Assembly: GCA_902634325.1 (NCBI GenBank)
Contig: CACPJP010000007.1
Coordinates: 1 to 42,588 of the forward strand
Length of the DNA stretch: 42,588 bases
Source of the DNA: an uncultured Pelagibacteraceae bacterium
GTDB lineage: Bacteria > Pseudomonadota > Alphaproteobacteria > Pelagibacterales > Pelagibacteraceae
Reading direction: 5' to 3'
The notes under the pieces are model-generated. The model searched no databases, was not told the DNA's origin, and saw only the letters and a list, made by a program, of their open reading frames with translations. Each line of letters opens with the position of its first letter. Position 1 is the first letter of the stretch. Both the position numbers and the translations under genes were made by a program. This document shows, in pieces, positions 8,910 to 17,751 of this stretch.

Positions 8910-10403
8910 ATGAATTCAATAGAACATTTTGTTGATGGAAAAATTTTTAAAGGAAGCTCAAAAAAAATCGGCAAAGTATTCAGTCCAGCTACTGGAGAGC
9001 AAACCTCAGAAGTAAAACTTGCAGATAAAGCCGATGTTAATAAAGCAGTAGAAGTTGCAAAAAAAGCCTTCTTAAGTTGGTCTCAAAAAACACCCTTGTT
9101 TAGAGCAAGAGTTCTATTCAAGTTTAAAGAATTAATTGAAAAAAATTCTGATGAGTTAACAAAAATTATAGTTTCAGAACACGGAAAAGTTTATGAAGAT
9201 GCAAAAGGTTCATTGACTAGAGGTCTAGAAGTCGTGGAGTTTGCTTGTGGAATTCCTCAATTATTAAAAGGAGAATTTACAGAGAATGTTGGAACAAATG
9301 TTGATAGCTGGTCGACAAGGCAGCCCCTAGGTGTTTGTGCAGGTATTACTCCTTTTAATTTTCCAGCTATGGTTCCAATGTGGATGTTTCCAATGGCTAT
9401 AGCTTGTGGGAATACTTTTATATTAAAACCATCTGAAAAAGATCCTTCTTGTTCAATGAAGTTAGCAGAACTATTTATGGAAGCTGGTTTGCCACCAGGT
9501 GTATTCAATATTGTAAATGGCGATAAAGAGGCTGTTGATGCCATTATAAACAACAAAGATATTACAGCAGTAAGTTTTGTGGGGTCAACTCCTATAGCAA
9601 AATATATTTATGAAAATTGTGCAAAAAATGAAAAAAGAGTTCAAGCACTAGGTGGTGCAAAAAATCATTGTGTGATTATGCCAGATTGTGACTTAGACCA
9701 AGCAGTTAATGGGTTAATGGGCGCAGCCTATGGTTCTGCAGGGGAAAGATGTATGGCTCAGTCCGTGGCAGTAGCTGTGGGAAAGATAGCAGATCCTCTT
9801 GTTAAAAATTTATCAAAAAAAGTTGAGTCATTAAAAGTTGGGCCAGGTTTAGATAAAAAATCTCAAATGGGACCATTAATAACAAAACAACACCTTGATA
9901 AGGTAAAAGGTTATGTTGATATTGGAGTTAAAGAAGGTGCAAAATTAGTGGTAGACGGTAGAAAATTAAAATTACAAGGATATGAAAAAGGATTTTATAT
10001 GGGAGGATGTTTATTTGATCATGTAAAAAAAGATATGAAAATTTATAAAGAAGAAATATTTGGCCCTGTTTTATCGGTGGTTAGAGTAAGAGATTACAAT
10101 GAAGCTTTAAATTTAGTTAACGACCATGAATTTGGTAATGGAACAAGTATTTTTACAAGAGACGGTGACACTGGTAGATCATTTGCAAGCAATGTAAAAA
10201 TTGGAATGGTTGGCATAAATATTCCTATCCCTGTTCCTATGGCTTTTCATAGTTTTGGTGGATGGAAACGATCTTTATTTGGGGATCAACACATACATGG
10301 TCCCGAAGGAGTTCGATTCTATACCAAATTAAAAACAATAACATCTAGATGGCCATCAGGTATAAAATCAGATCCAGAATTTGTTATGCCTACAATGAAA
10401 TAA
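8910..10403 (+). CDS. mmsA: CoA-acylating methylmalonate-semialdehyde dehydrogenase
   Basis: MmsA-type enzymes convert methylmalonate or malonate semialdehyde with NAD+ and CoA to propionyl-CoA or acetyl-CoA, CO2 and NADH. The ALDH-fold protein (497 residues from ATG 8910) shows 'GVCAGITPFNFPAMVPMWMF', 'LKPSEKDPSCSMKLAELF', 'VSFVGSTPIAKYIY' and the catalytic Cys in 'GSAGERCMAQSVAV'. As in this subfamily, the usual general-base Glu is replaced: the motif reads 'LGGAKNHCVIMPD'. ATG 8910 begins the conserved 'SIEHFVDGK' start; the longer frame from 8853 runs back into sdhB and is rejected. It sits between sdhB and mdh with gaps of 22 and 3 bp. Likely roles are valine, beta-alanine or inositol breakdown, or the malonate-semialdehyde step of DMSP/acrylate use; sequence alone does not decide. 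Confidence 0.93.
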   Translation: MNSIEHFVDGKIFKGSSKKIGKVFSPATGEQTSEVKLADKADVNKAVEVAKKAFLSWSQKTPLFRARVLFKFKELIEKNSDELTKIIVSEHGKVYEDAKGSLTRGLEVVEFACGIPQLLKGEFTENVGTNVDSWSTRQPLGVCAGITPFNFPAMVPMWMFPMAIACGNTFILKPSEKDPSCSMKLAELFMEAGLPPGVFNIVNGDKEAVDAIINNKDITAVSFVGSTPIAKYIYENCAKNEKRVQALGGAKNHCVIMPDCDLDQAVNGLMGAAYGSAGERCMAQSVAVAVGKIADPLVKNLSKKVESLKVGPGLDKKSQMGPLITKQHLDKVKGYVDIGVKEGAKLVVDGRKLKLQGYEKGFYMGGCLFDHVKKDMKIYKEEIFGPVLSVVRVRDYNEALNLVNDHEFGNGTSIFTRDGDTGRSFASNVKIGMVGINIPIPVPMAFHSFGGWKRSLFGDQHIHGPEGVRFYTKLKTITSRWPSGIKSDPEFVMPTMK

Positions 10404-10406
10404 AAA

Positions 10407-11369
10407 ATGAGTAAAAAAATATCTTTAATTGGTGCAGGACAAATTGGAGGAACTTTAGCACATCTAATTGCCATCAAGGAACTCGGCGATGTTGTTTTGT
10501 TTGACGTTGCCCAAGGTTTAGCGAAAGGCAAAGCGTTAGATATTGCACAATCTTCAGGTGTCACAGGTTTTAATGTGGATATAAAAGGAACAAGTGATTA
10601 CGAAGATACTAAAAATTCTGATGTTATAATTATAACCGCTGGTATTCCAAGAAAACCCGGCATGTCACGCGATGATTTGTTAGGAACTAATCTTAAAATT
10701 ATAAAACAAGTGGCCGAAGGAATTAAAAAAACTTCGCCACAGGCTTTTGTAATTTGTATTACAAACCCCTTAGATATTATTGTGATGGCGCTTCAAAAAT
10801 ATTCAGGTTTTCCAACAAACAAGGTTGTGGGTATGGCGGGCATTCTAGACTCTTCGAGATTCAAATACTTTTTGTCGAAAGAGTTGAATGAACCGATTAA
10901 AAATATAGAAGCTTTAGTTTTAGGCGGACATGGGGATACAATGGTTCCAATTCCAAAACAGACAAAAATTAATAATAAAAATATTACTGAAATAGTTAAA
11001 CAAAACAAAATATCAAAAAGCAAATTAGATGAAATTATAAATAGAACTAGGAAAGGTGGTGCCGAAATTGTGAAATTACTTGAAAAGGGATCAGCTTTCT
11101 ATGCTCCAGCAGCTTCCGGAGTTGAAATGGCCGAATCTTATTTAAAAGATTTAAAGAAAACTTTGCCCTGTGCCGCATATTTAAATGGTGAATATGGATA
11201 CAAAAATATTTATGCAGGTGTGCCGGTTGTTATAAGCAAAAAAGGTGTAGAAAAAATAGTTGAAATAGAATTAGAAAAAAGTGAAAAATTAAATTTTGAT
11301 ATTTCAATAAAATCTGTAAAAGAATTGTTTGATTTAGCAGTAAAAATTGATCCGAGTTTATCTAAATAA
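10407..11369 (+). CDS. mdh: malate dehydrogenase
   Basis: Mdh oxidises malate to oxaloacetate with NAD+. The 320-residue protein is of the LDH-like alphaproteobacterial type: '[18 protein letters not shown]' (5-22), the acidic NAD-binding '[10 protein letters not shown]', the substrate arginine loop '[17 protein letters not shown]' (about 79-95), '[10 protein letters not shown]', the arginine/aspartate stretch around 145-152, and the catalytic His in '[10 protein letters not shown]' (about 172-181). Length is standard. It begins 3 bp after mmsA and is the last gene of the leading TCA run. In many alphaproteobacteria it leads directly into sucCD; here four unrelated genes separate them. Its stop lies in a hairpin (11363-11386). 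Confidence 0.98.
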   Translation: MSKKISLIGAGQIGGTLAHLIAIKELGDVVLFDVAQGLAKGKALDIAQSSGVTGFNVDIKGTSDYEDTKNSDVIIITAGIPRKPGMSRDDLLGTNLKIIKQVAEGIKKTSPQAFVICITNPLDIIVMALQKYSGFPTNKVVGMAGILDSSRFKYFLSKELNEPIKNIEALVLGGHGDTMVPIPKQTKINNKNITEIVKQNKISKSKLDEIINRTRKGGAEIVKLLEKGSAFYAPAASGVEMAESYLKDLKKTLPCAAYLNGEYGYKNIYAGVPVVISKKGVEKIVEIELEKSEKLNFDISIKSVKELFDLAVKIDPSLSK

Positions 11370-11386
11370 CTTTTTTAAGTTATTTA
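11363..11386 (+). terminator. candidate hairpin terminator at the mdh stop
   Basis: A perfect 10-bp inverted repeat, TAAATAACTT / AAGTTATTTA with a TTTT loop, spans 11363-11386 and includes the mdh stop codon (11367-11369). It is AT-rich, and no clear run of T follows on the plus strand, so as a terminator it would be weak. It marks the boundary between the TCA genes and the glycosyltransferase-like gene that starts at 11395. It could instead be a 3'-end stabilising hairpin. Confidence 0.4.
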
Positions 11387-11394
11387 AAATTATT

Positions 11395-12966
11395 ATGATC
11401 ATTAAAAAACTTATTAATAAAAATAATTTTTATATTTTATTACTTTTTATTTTTTCAATAGCAATTAATAGCCATTATGCAAATCTCGGAGCTTTTCCTG
11501 TAGACACATTTCTTCATTTTGATCTTGGATATAAAATACTTGAGGGCTTAATACCCTTTACAGATATCTGGATGGTTTCAGGTGTCACTGTTAATTATAT
11601 ACAAGCCTTGTTTTTTTATATTTTAGGAACAAATTGGACTAGCTACGTTTTACACGCATCTCTTATGAATTGTGCTATTACTATAGGTACATATTTTTTA
11701 CTCAAAAATTTTAAAATTGATAATAACTACTGTTTCATTTATTCAATTTTTTTTTCAATTTTAGCATATCCATCAAGTGGCACGCCTTTTGTGGATCATC
11801 ATTCAACTTTTCTTTCTTTAATGGGTTTTTATTCTTTACTGTTAGCAATTCAAAATGATAAAAAAATATTTTGGATTTTAATTCCAGTTTTTTTAGGTTT
11901 TGCATTTTTATCTAAACAAGTTCCTGCATCTTATATAATATTTTCTATAATAATAGTTGTAACTTTTTATTCTTTTGTTTCAAAAAACATAGAATGTATT
12001 AAATATATTTTAATCGGCTGTTTAATATTTATTTCTTCAATATTTATATTTGGAAGTTTAACTGGAATAAAACTTGAAAACTTTATTGAACAATACATTC
12101 TTTATCCTTCAACAATTGGACAGTCTAGGCTAGACAATTTAAACATAACATTTCAATCATTAGTTGGTCATTTTAAGTTTATACATTTAGCAATTTTGCC
12201 GATTTTAGTAATTAATTTAAAAAAAATAATTTATTACAAGAAATATATTAAGGAAAAAAATTTTTTTTATTTTATAAGCATTTTACTTTTTACTTTTTGT
12301 TTAATTTTCCATCAGTTGTTAACGAAAAATCAAACGTTTATCTTTTTTATTATACCTTTTTTAGTAGCTTTTTCTCATAAAGCTATTGAAGAAACAAAGT
12401 TGAAAAAAAAGAAACTAATATTAGTTTCTTTTTTTATTTTTTGCATGTTAGTAACAGCAAAATATCATTTCAGATTTAATGAAGAGAGAAAGTTCCATGA
12501 ATTATCAACAGCAGATCTTTCTAAATCAATTTCAGCAGAAAAAATTGATAAAAAACTTTCAGGATTAAACTGGATTTCACCTGAATATAAAAATAATGTT
12601 GAAGAAGAAATAAACTTAATAATAAGAATAAAAAATCAATTAAAATCTGACAAGAGAAGCAAAATGGTTATTACACATTATTCTTTTTTAGCAACAATTT
12701 TGGATGATAATTTTTTTTCACCAAGTATTGCTTATCCAGATGATGGCACTACTTACCCTGCTAAAAAAAATAAATTTGCAAAAAAATATAAAAAGTTAAT
12801 TATTGATGGCATAAAAAAAAATAATATAGAGGTTATTTATATTATTGATCCTATTAAAAAAGAAAGTTTATCTAATTATTTAAATGAAAATTGTCTTAAA
12901 GAAAAAATAATTTTTAATAAATTAAATAGTTATGAAGTGCTGAATTGTAAAGAATTGATCAATTAG
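11395..12966 (+). CDS. polytopic GT-C (PMT/ArnT-like) glycosyltransferase-like protein
   Basis: This 523-residue integral membrane protein has an N-terminal helix (about 11-28) followed by 'FPVDTFLHFDLGYKILEG' and 'PFTDIW'. That layout matches the first periplasmic loop of the PMT_2/ArnT superfamily, where an acidic residue is catalytic and a 'L.G..PY.D.W' motif follows. About ten hydrophobic segments run to about residue 375, then comes a soluble C-terminal domain of about 150 residues ending in a 'VIYIIDP' strand. Such enzymes move sugars from polyprenyl-phosphate donors to lipids or glycans; the acceptor is unknown. ATG 11395 is preferred over a TTG at 11347 that would overlap mdh. Base composition is more AT-rich than the flanking genes. 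It ends convergently with the methyltransferase gene, overlapping it by 8 bp. Confidence 0.7.
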   Translation: MIIKKLINKNNFYILLLFIFSIAINSHYANLGAFPVDTFLHFDLGYKILEGLIPFTDIWMVSGVTVNYIQALFFYILGTNWTSYVLHASLMNCAITIGTYFLLKNFKIDNNYCFIYSIFFSILAYPSSGTPFVDHHSTFLSLMGFYSLLLAIQNDKKIFWILIPVFLGFAFLSKQVPASYIIFSIIIVVTFYSFVSKNIECIKYILIGCLIFISSIFIFGSLTGIKLENFIEQYILYPSTIGQSRLDNLNITFQSLVGHFKFIHLAILPILVINLKKIIYYKKYIKEKNFFYFISILLFTFCLIFHQLLTKNQTFIFFIIPFLVAFSHKAIEETKLKKKKLILVSFFIFCMLVTAKYHFRFNEERKFHELSTADLSKSISAEKIDKKLSGLNWISPEYKNNVEEEINLIIRIKNQLKSDKRSKMVITHYSFLATILDDNFFSPSIAYPDDGTTYPAKKNKFAKKYKKLIIDGIKKNNIEVIYIIDPIKKESLSNYLNENCLKEKIIFNKLNSYEVLNCKELIN

Positions 12967-13651
12967 TTTTCTGATAAATACATAAGATATTTTTTCCAAA
13001 TTTATACCTTGTTAAAAAATCCATAATTACTGTGAATGGAGTAAATATTTTATCCCATATAAATATTTTAAAATCAGATGGAAATACTTCTTCTTTAAAA
13101 AAAATTTTATTAAAATGATACAAAAAATATCCAAAAAAATCTAAAAATCTAAGTCTGACAATTTTTGAGTTTTTAAATTTATTATTAAGAAAAAAATCAA
13201 TGTCATATCTTTTATAATGACCAACTGCCTTATCAAGTTTACTATAAATTTTTTGGTGAGCTGGAACTAGTATTATAAGGTAGCCACCTTCATTTAATTT
13301 GCTCAATGCGAAATTTATTTCAGCAATGTCTTCTTTTACGTGTTCTAAAACATTAAAATAAATTATAGTATTAAATCTTTTTTGAATTTTGCCAGTTACT
13401 TCACTTAATATTTCAATATTTTTGTTTTTTGAGAAATTTTTTTTTAAAAGCTTAATACTACTGCTGTCTAAATCTGTCAGAGTTATGGATTTAAATTTAC
13501 TCATGTAGCTTTTAGTGAAACTTCCGCATCCAGCGCCTACTTCCAATATTTGATCTTGCATAAAGTTTCTAATTTGTAAAATAATGTATTTTATCCATAC
13601 ATTAGCTTTATCAAATCTTTCTAATGCTATTTCGGGATATTCATCAATCAT
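12959..13651 (-). CDS. class I SAM-dependent methyltransferase
   Basis: The 230-residue protein has the class I methyltransferase fold: motif I 'ILEVGAGCGSF' (35-45) binds SAM, 'ITLTDLDSSSIKLL' gives the acidic residue at the end of strand 2, 'IIYFNVLEHVKED' is motif II/III, and 'GGYLIILVPAHQKIYSKLD' with 'GHYKRY' follows. The 'LVPAHQ.lYS.lD...GH.rRY' block is common in methyltransferases found beside glycosyltransferases and polyprenyl-sugar enzymes. The substrate cannot be told. It is the last gene of the minus-strand trio (15595 down to 12959), 15 bp after the small membrane protein. Its end overlaps the plus-strand GT-C gene by 8 bp. Confidence 0.82.
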   Translation of the reverse strand: MIDEYPEIALERFDKANVWIKYIILQIRNFMQDQILEVGAGCGSFTKSYMSKFKSITLTDLDSSSIKLLKKNFSKNKNIEILSEVTGKIQKRFNTIIYFNVLEHVKEDIAEINFALSKLNEGGYLIILVPAHQKIYSKLDKAVGHYKRYDIDFFLNNKFKNSKIVRLRFLDFFGYFLYHFNKIFFKEEVFPSDFKIFIWDKIFTPFTVIMDFLTRYKFGKNILCIYQKTN

Positions 13652-13666
13652 CTAAGTTTTGAAAAT

Positions 13667-13930
13667 CTATTTTGAATTAGCCAATTCTTTTTTTATTTTA
13701 TTAAAAAAATCGTTTATTAACTTTGCATCTTCCTGAGTTAAATAATTTTCTTTATTTACTGCAGTTTTTAATTCATCTCTTATTTTATTTTTTATAATTT
13801 CAATATTTTCTTTAGATTTTATATTTTCAATTTGAGAGTTAATTTGCCTTATTTGTGCTCCTATAGTTATTTGAAATAAAATAAATACCAGTATGAAAAT
13901 GATCAAAGTTTTGTAAAAAAACGTTTTCAT
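13667..13930 (-). CDS. small membrane-anchored protein of unknown function
   Basis: I do not recognise this 87-residue protein. It has one N-terminal hydrophobic helix (about 4-24, 'FYKTLIIFILVFILFQITIG') that could be a signal anchor, then a highly charged, probably helical region rich in Lys, Glu, Asn and Ile, with heptad-like 'QIRQINSQIENIKSK' suggesting a short coiled coil. It lies 9 bp downstream of the minus-strand GT-C gene and 15 bp upstream of the methyltransferase, so it is very likely part of that small operon. It may be a partner or anchor of the membrane enzymes, but that is only an inference from position. Confidence 0.6.
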   Translation of the reverse strand: MKTFFYKTLIIFILVFILFQITIGAQIRQINSQIENIKSKENIEIIKNKIRDELKTAVNKENYLTQEDAKLINDFFNKIKKELANSK

Positions 13931-13939
13931 AAATTAATA

Positions 13940-15595
13940 TTACCTAACTTTTTTATATACTTCATAAATCTTAACATTATTTATAACAAACTCATCTATT
14001 TTAGAAAACTCAGCAGGTATCTTATACTTATCGTTGTAATTTTTATCAACCTCAGACATAAAATTAGTATATATATATTCGGCATTTTTAAAGTCTTGGC
14101 CGATTATTTTGATTTTTTCTCTGTCTTTTTTTAGAATCATCTTTGAACTTCTCTCCAATGGGAGATAGGAAGCAACACCAATTTTAACTAAATTTTTTTC
14201 ATTTTCTAAATTTAAAATACTTTCCAAAAATTTTTTTCCTGAAAGACCCCAGTAATCTACTTCAAATTTTTTATGAATTTTTTCATTACTAAACATGGAG
14301 TTAAAATAAATATTTTGATAGGGATGGTATATAATAATTTTGTGTAAGATAATTACCAAATAAACTAATATTCCTGCATAGAATATTTTTCTATTTCTTT
14401 TGTATTTAAGATTCAGATTTATTTTAACAAATCCTAGAGTAGCAAAATAAATTATAAATATATTTAAAAAATATATTTGTCTCCAACCGGTATATAGAGA
14501 AACATTGTAGAATATTAAAAATGAAACAAAACATGTTATTATAAACAATACCAATAAATCTTTTTTTTCATTTGAATCTTTCCAGAGATCATCTCCTGAC
14601 CTTTTATTATCTATATTTCTAAGATTAAAAAAAAAGTTTTTAAGTACCTCAATATATCCAAAGATGAACAATGCTATATAAATAATTGGAGTGGTTATAA
14701 AAATCCAAAAAAATATGTAACTATAAGGTAAATTTAAATTACTAATATATTTTCCATTAAAAAGCATTTTAATTGCTAAAGGAACGTTGGAAAAATAATT
14801 TATTGCTAGTGTGATATTTTTTACAGGGTTATTCCATAAAGCAGGCCAAAATAAAATTAAAAAAATTAAATAAAAAAATCCAAAAAAGATTATTAAATTT
14901 AAATCTTTTAATTTTTTATTGTCTGATATTACTGAAAGAAAATAAAAAATAATAAAAGTTATTGGCAAAAAAATTCCTATTATTCTTTGTGCTGTTGCAA
15001 GTGAACAGAATATTGAAAAAATCAATAAGTTTTTGTAACTAGTTTTATCTATCGATTTAAAACAATAATAAAAGGCAATTGTAGTTAATGATAAAAAAAC
15101 GATATCTTTATTATTAAAAAAACTTTCACCATATATTCTCGGTGATAATATAAAAAATAAAGTTCCTATCAAAGCAGCTTTACTATTCAAAAAACGGTTT
15201 AATATTAATTTATAAAAAAAGATAGCTGAAACAAAAAATAATAAAAAATTTAAAAAATGTTTAAAATAAAAATAATTTTCTGAATCTTCTATTTTAAAAA
15301 GAACCTCTAAAAAAGCTACGGGCAGGTCAAAAACGATACCGTAAAAAGGAAAATCCTTTGGAGAACCTACATTTAAACTTTTTGCTTCACTAAGCTTTTC
15401 AAAAACAACAATTTTTATCTGATCAAACGGAGTAAAACTTAAAACATAATCTAACCAAAATAGACCACAAAATCTGTGAAATTCTTCATCGATGGAAATT
15501 CCGTAATCTCTGAAAGTGTATAATCCAACAAAAAAATAAACAAAAAATAAGATAAGAGCAATATTTTTGTAGTTTACTTGATTTTTTAATTTCAT
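13940..15595 (-). CDS. GT-C family (PMT-like, family 39) membrane glycosyltransferase
   Basis: This 551-residue polytopic protein begins with a helix (11-28) followed directly by 'YGISIDEEFHR' (31-41). D36-E37 match the acidic pair of the first periplasmic loop of protein-mannosyltransferase-like GT-C enzymes. A second hallmark is 'ILSPRIYGESFFNNKDIVFL' (about 148-167), which resembles the 'sPR...SFfNpKDi' loop of GT39 proteins. About ten to eleven membrane segments follow up to about 430, then a soluble C-terminal domain. It probably transfers a sugar from a lipid-linked donor in the inner membrane/periplasm. It heads the minus-strand trio and is divergent from sucC, with 85 bp between them. 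Its composition is very rich in Phe, Ile, Asn and Lys. Confidence 0.75.
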   Translation of the reverse strand: MKLKNQVNYKNIALILFFVYFFVGLYTFRDYGISIDEEFHRFCGLFWLDYVLSFTPFDQIKIVVFEKLSEAKSLNVGSPKDFPFYGIVFDLPVAFLEVLFKIEDSENYFYFKHFLNFLLFFVSAIFFYKLILNRFLNSKAALIGTLFFILSPRIYGESFFNNKDIVFLSLTTIAFYYCFKSIDKTSYKNLLIFSIFCSLATAQRIIGIFLPITFIIFYFLSVISDNKKLKDLNLIIFFGFFYLIFLILFWPALWNNPVKNITLAINYFSNVPLAIKMLFNGKYISNLNLPYSYIFFWIFITTPIIYIALFIFGYIEVLKNFFFNLRNIDNKRSGDDLWKDSNEKKDLLVLFIITCFVSFLIFYNVSLYTGWRQIYFLNIFIIYFATLGFVKINLNLKYKRNRKIFYAGILVYLVIILHKIIIYHPYQNIYFNSMFSNEKIHKKFEVDYWGLSGKKFLESILNLENEKNLVKIGVASYLPLERSSKMILKKDREKIKIIGQDFKNAEYIYTNFMSEVDKNYNDKYKIPAEFSKIDEFVINNVKIYEVYKKVR

Positions 15596-15680
15596 ACAAA
15601 ATTCATTTTTTTATGATTTAATTTTTTAGTGTAGCATACTAAATAGAAAAAATATATTTTATAGAATAAACAAAACAAAT

Positions 15681-16838
15681 ATGAATATTCACGAACATCA
15701 AGCCAAAGAAGTTCTGAAAGAGTTTGGAGCACCAGTTTCAAATGGTGTTGTTATTTTTAAACTCGACGAAGTTGATAAAAAATTAAAACTTCTAAATTCA
15801 GAAAAGTTAGTATTAAAAGCGCAAATTCATGCTGGAGGCAGAGGTAAAGCCGGCGGTGTGAAACTAGTCAACAGATCCGAGGTTAAAGTTGAGGCAAACA
15901 AATTATTTGGTAAGATTCTTGTAACGCATCAAACGGGCCCAGAAGGTAAAAAAGTAAAAAGGATTTATCTTCAAGAGGCATATGATATAGAAAAAGAATT
16001 ATACTTGTCCTGTTTAGTAGATAGAGGGAGTTCAAAAATTGTTTTTATAAGCAGTACAGAAGGAGGTGTTGATATAGAGTTGGTTGCCAAAAAAAAACCA
16101 GAAAAAATCTTAACCAATAAAATTGATCTAAAAAAATCTCTTACAAATGATGATATAGAAAAAGTTATTAAAATATTTTCTTTAGAATCAAGTCAAAAAA
16201 AAGATGCAAAAAATTTAGTAAACGCTTTATATAATATTTTAATTCAAAAAGATGCATCATTAATTGAAATAAATCCTTTAATAATTACAAAACAAAAAAA
16301 GCTTTTATGTCTGGATGCAAAAATGAATTTTGATGATAACGCAATGTATAGAAGGCCTGAAATTTTGAAACTAAGAGACTTAAACGAGGAAGAACCTGCT
16401 GAAATCGAAGCGAGTAAATTTGGTCTGGCTTACATTAAATTAAACGGATCAATTGGTTGTATGGTTAACGGTGCTGGTTTGGCAATGGCAACAATGGATA
16501 TAATTAAATTGTACGGAGAAGAACCAGCGAATTTTCTTGATGTTGGTGGAGGAGCTTCAAAAGAACAGGTGGCAGCAGCATTTAAATTAATCCTGTCTGA
16601 CAAAAAAGTTAAAGGAATTTTAATAAACATTTTTGGAGGTATAATGCGTTGTGATGTACTTGCTCAAGGAGTTGTAGAGGCAGCAAAAGAAACAAATATA
16701 AAAGTTCCTTTAGTAGTTAGGCTTGCAGGAACAAATTTTGAAAAAGGCAAAGAGATTTTAGATAAATCAGAATTAAAAATTTTATCAGCATCCGATTTAA
16801 ATGATGCAGCTAAAAAAATTGTAGAAGCAATAAAATAA
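15681..16838 (+). CDS. sucC: succinyl-CoA synthetase beta subunit
   Basis: SucC with SucD makes succinate and ATP or GTP from succinyl-CoA. The 385-residue protein shows the ATP-grasp N-terminus 'MNIHEHQAKEVLKEFGAPV', 'KAQIHAGGRGKAGGVKL' (about 46-62), 'DASLIEINPLIIT', 'LDAKMNFDDNA', and the C-terminal CoA-ligase block 'FLDVGGGASKEQVAAAFKLI' with 'INIFGGIMRCD'. Length is normal. It starts after an 85-bp AT-rich divergent region and its stop directly abuts the sucD ATG. It restarts the TCA run interrupted after mdh. Confidence 0.98.
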   Translation: MNIHEHQAKEVLKEFGAPVSNGVVIFKLDEVDKKLKLLNSEKLVLKAQIHAGGRGKAGGVKLVNRSEVKVEANKLFGKILVTHQTGPEGKKVKRIYLQEAYDIEKELYLSCLVDRGSSKIVFISSTEGGVDIELVAKKKPEKILTNKIDLKKSLTNDDIEKVIKIFSLESSQKKDAKNLVNALYNILIQKDASLIEINPLIITKQKKLLCLDAKMNFDDNAMYRRPEILKLRDLNEEEPAEIEASKFGLAYIKLNGSIGCMVNGAGLAMATMDIIKLYGEEPANFLDVGGGASKEQVAAAFKLILSDKKVKGILINIFGGIMRCDVLAQGVVEAAKETNIKVPLVVRLAGTNFEKGKEILDKSELKILSASDLNDAAKKIVEAIK

Positions 16839-17714
16839 ATGTCAGTTTTAATAAATAAAAATACCAAAGTTATATGTCAGGGATTTACCGGGACTCATGG
16901 AACTTTTCACTCTGAACAGGCATTAAAATATGGAACTCAATTGGTTGGTGGGGTTACCCCAAAAAAAGGAGGACAAAAGCATCTTGGTCTTCCTGTTTTT
17001 AATACTGTTATTGAAGCAAAGGAAAAAACTGGAGCAAACGCTTCAATGATTTATGTTCCTCCGAAATTTGCTGCTGATGCAATATTAGAAGCGATTAATG
17101 CAAACTTAGATTTAGTAGTTTGTATCACAGAAGGAATACCAGTTCTTGATATGATGAATGTTAAACAGGCGCTATCAAAAAGTAAAAGTAGATTAATTGG
17201 ACCAAACTGTCCTGGAATAATAACTCCTGGCGAGTGTAAGATTGGAATAATGCCAGGCAATATTCATAAAAAAGGTTCTGTTGGAATTGTATCGAGATCA
17301 GGCACTCTTACCTATGAGGCTGTAGCTCAAACATCACTTAATGGTCTGGGACAATCTACGTGTATCGGTATTGGAGGTGACCCAATTAATGGAACAAACT
17401 TTATTGATTGTCTTGAATTATTTTTAAAAGATAATGATACTCGCTCTATAATTATGATAGGTGAAATTGGCGGTTCAGCTGAGGAAGAAGCAGCAGAGTT
17501 TTTAAAAAGATCCAAAATAAAAAAACCCACTGTTGGTTTTGTTGCCGGATTAACGGCTCCCCCAGGTAGAAGAATGGGACATGCTGGTGCCATCATATCA
17601 GGCGGAAAAGGGGGTGCTGAAGATAAAATTGAAGTTATGACATCTGCGGGAATTACAATATCAAAATCCCCAGCCGATATTGGAAAGACGCTTTATGCAA
17701 AACTTAAAATTTGA
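16839..17714 (+). CDS. sucD: succinyl-CoA synthetase alpha subunit
   Basis: SucD binds CoA and carries the phosphohistidine of succinyl-CoA synthetase. The 291-residue protein shows '[19 protein letters not shown]' (11-29, CoA-binding Rossmann domain), 'GGVTPKKGG', '[20 protein letters not shown]', '[18 protein letters not shown]', and the active-site His in '[20 protein letters not shown]' (about 244-263). It begins at the base after the sucC stop. A 37-bp gap to sucA contains a candidate promoter. Confidence 0.98.
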   Translation: MSVLINKNTKVICQGFTGTHGTFHSEQALKYGTQLVGGVTPKKGGQKHLGLPVFNTVIEAKEKTGANASMIYVPPKFAADAILEAINANLDLVVCITEGIPVLDMMNVKQALSKSKSRLIGPNCPGIITPGECKIGIMPGNIHKKGSVGIVSRSGTLTYEAVAQTSLNGLGQSTCIGIGGDPINGTNFIDCLELFLKDNDTRSIIMIGEIGGSAEEEAAEFLKRSKIKKPTVGFVAGLTAPPGRRMGHAGAIISGGKGGAEDKIEVMTSAGITISKSPADIGKTLYAKLKI

Positions 17715-17740
17715 ATATTCAATTTTTATGTTAATATAGT
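17711..17740 (+). promoter_or_regulatory. candidate sigma-70 promoter ahead of sucA
   Basis: TTGAAT (17711-17716) and TATAGT (17735-17740) lie 18 bp apart in the sucD-sucA gap. A transcript would begin about 5 bp before the sucA ATG at 17752, so it would be nearly leaderless. In DNA this AT-rich such a match can occur by chance, and the -35 overlaps the sucD stop. It would allow separate expression of the 2-oxoglutarate dehydrogenase genes. Confidence 0.3.
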
Positions 17741-17751
17741 ATCAAAAAATA

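Noticed and set aside
15596-15680. Promoters in the 85-bp divergent region before sucC
   Set aside because: The region is AT-rich, with a 12-bp palindrome AAAATATATTTT and a partial repeat around TAGTGTAGCATACTA, but no -35/-10 pair with proper spacing stands out on either strand.
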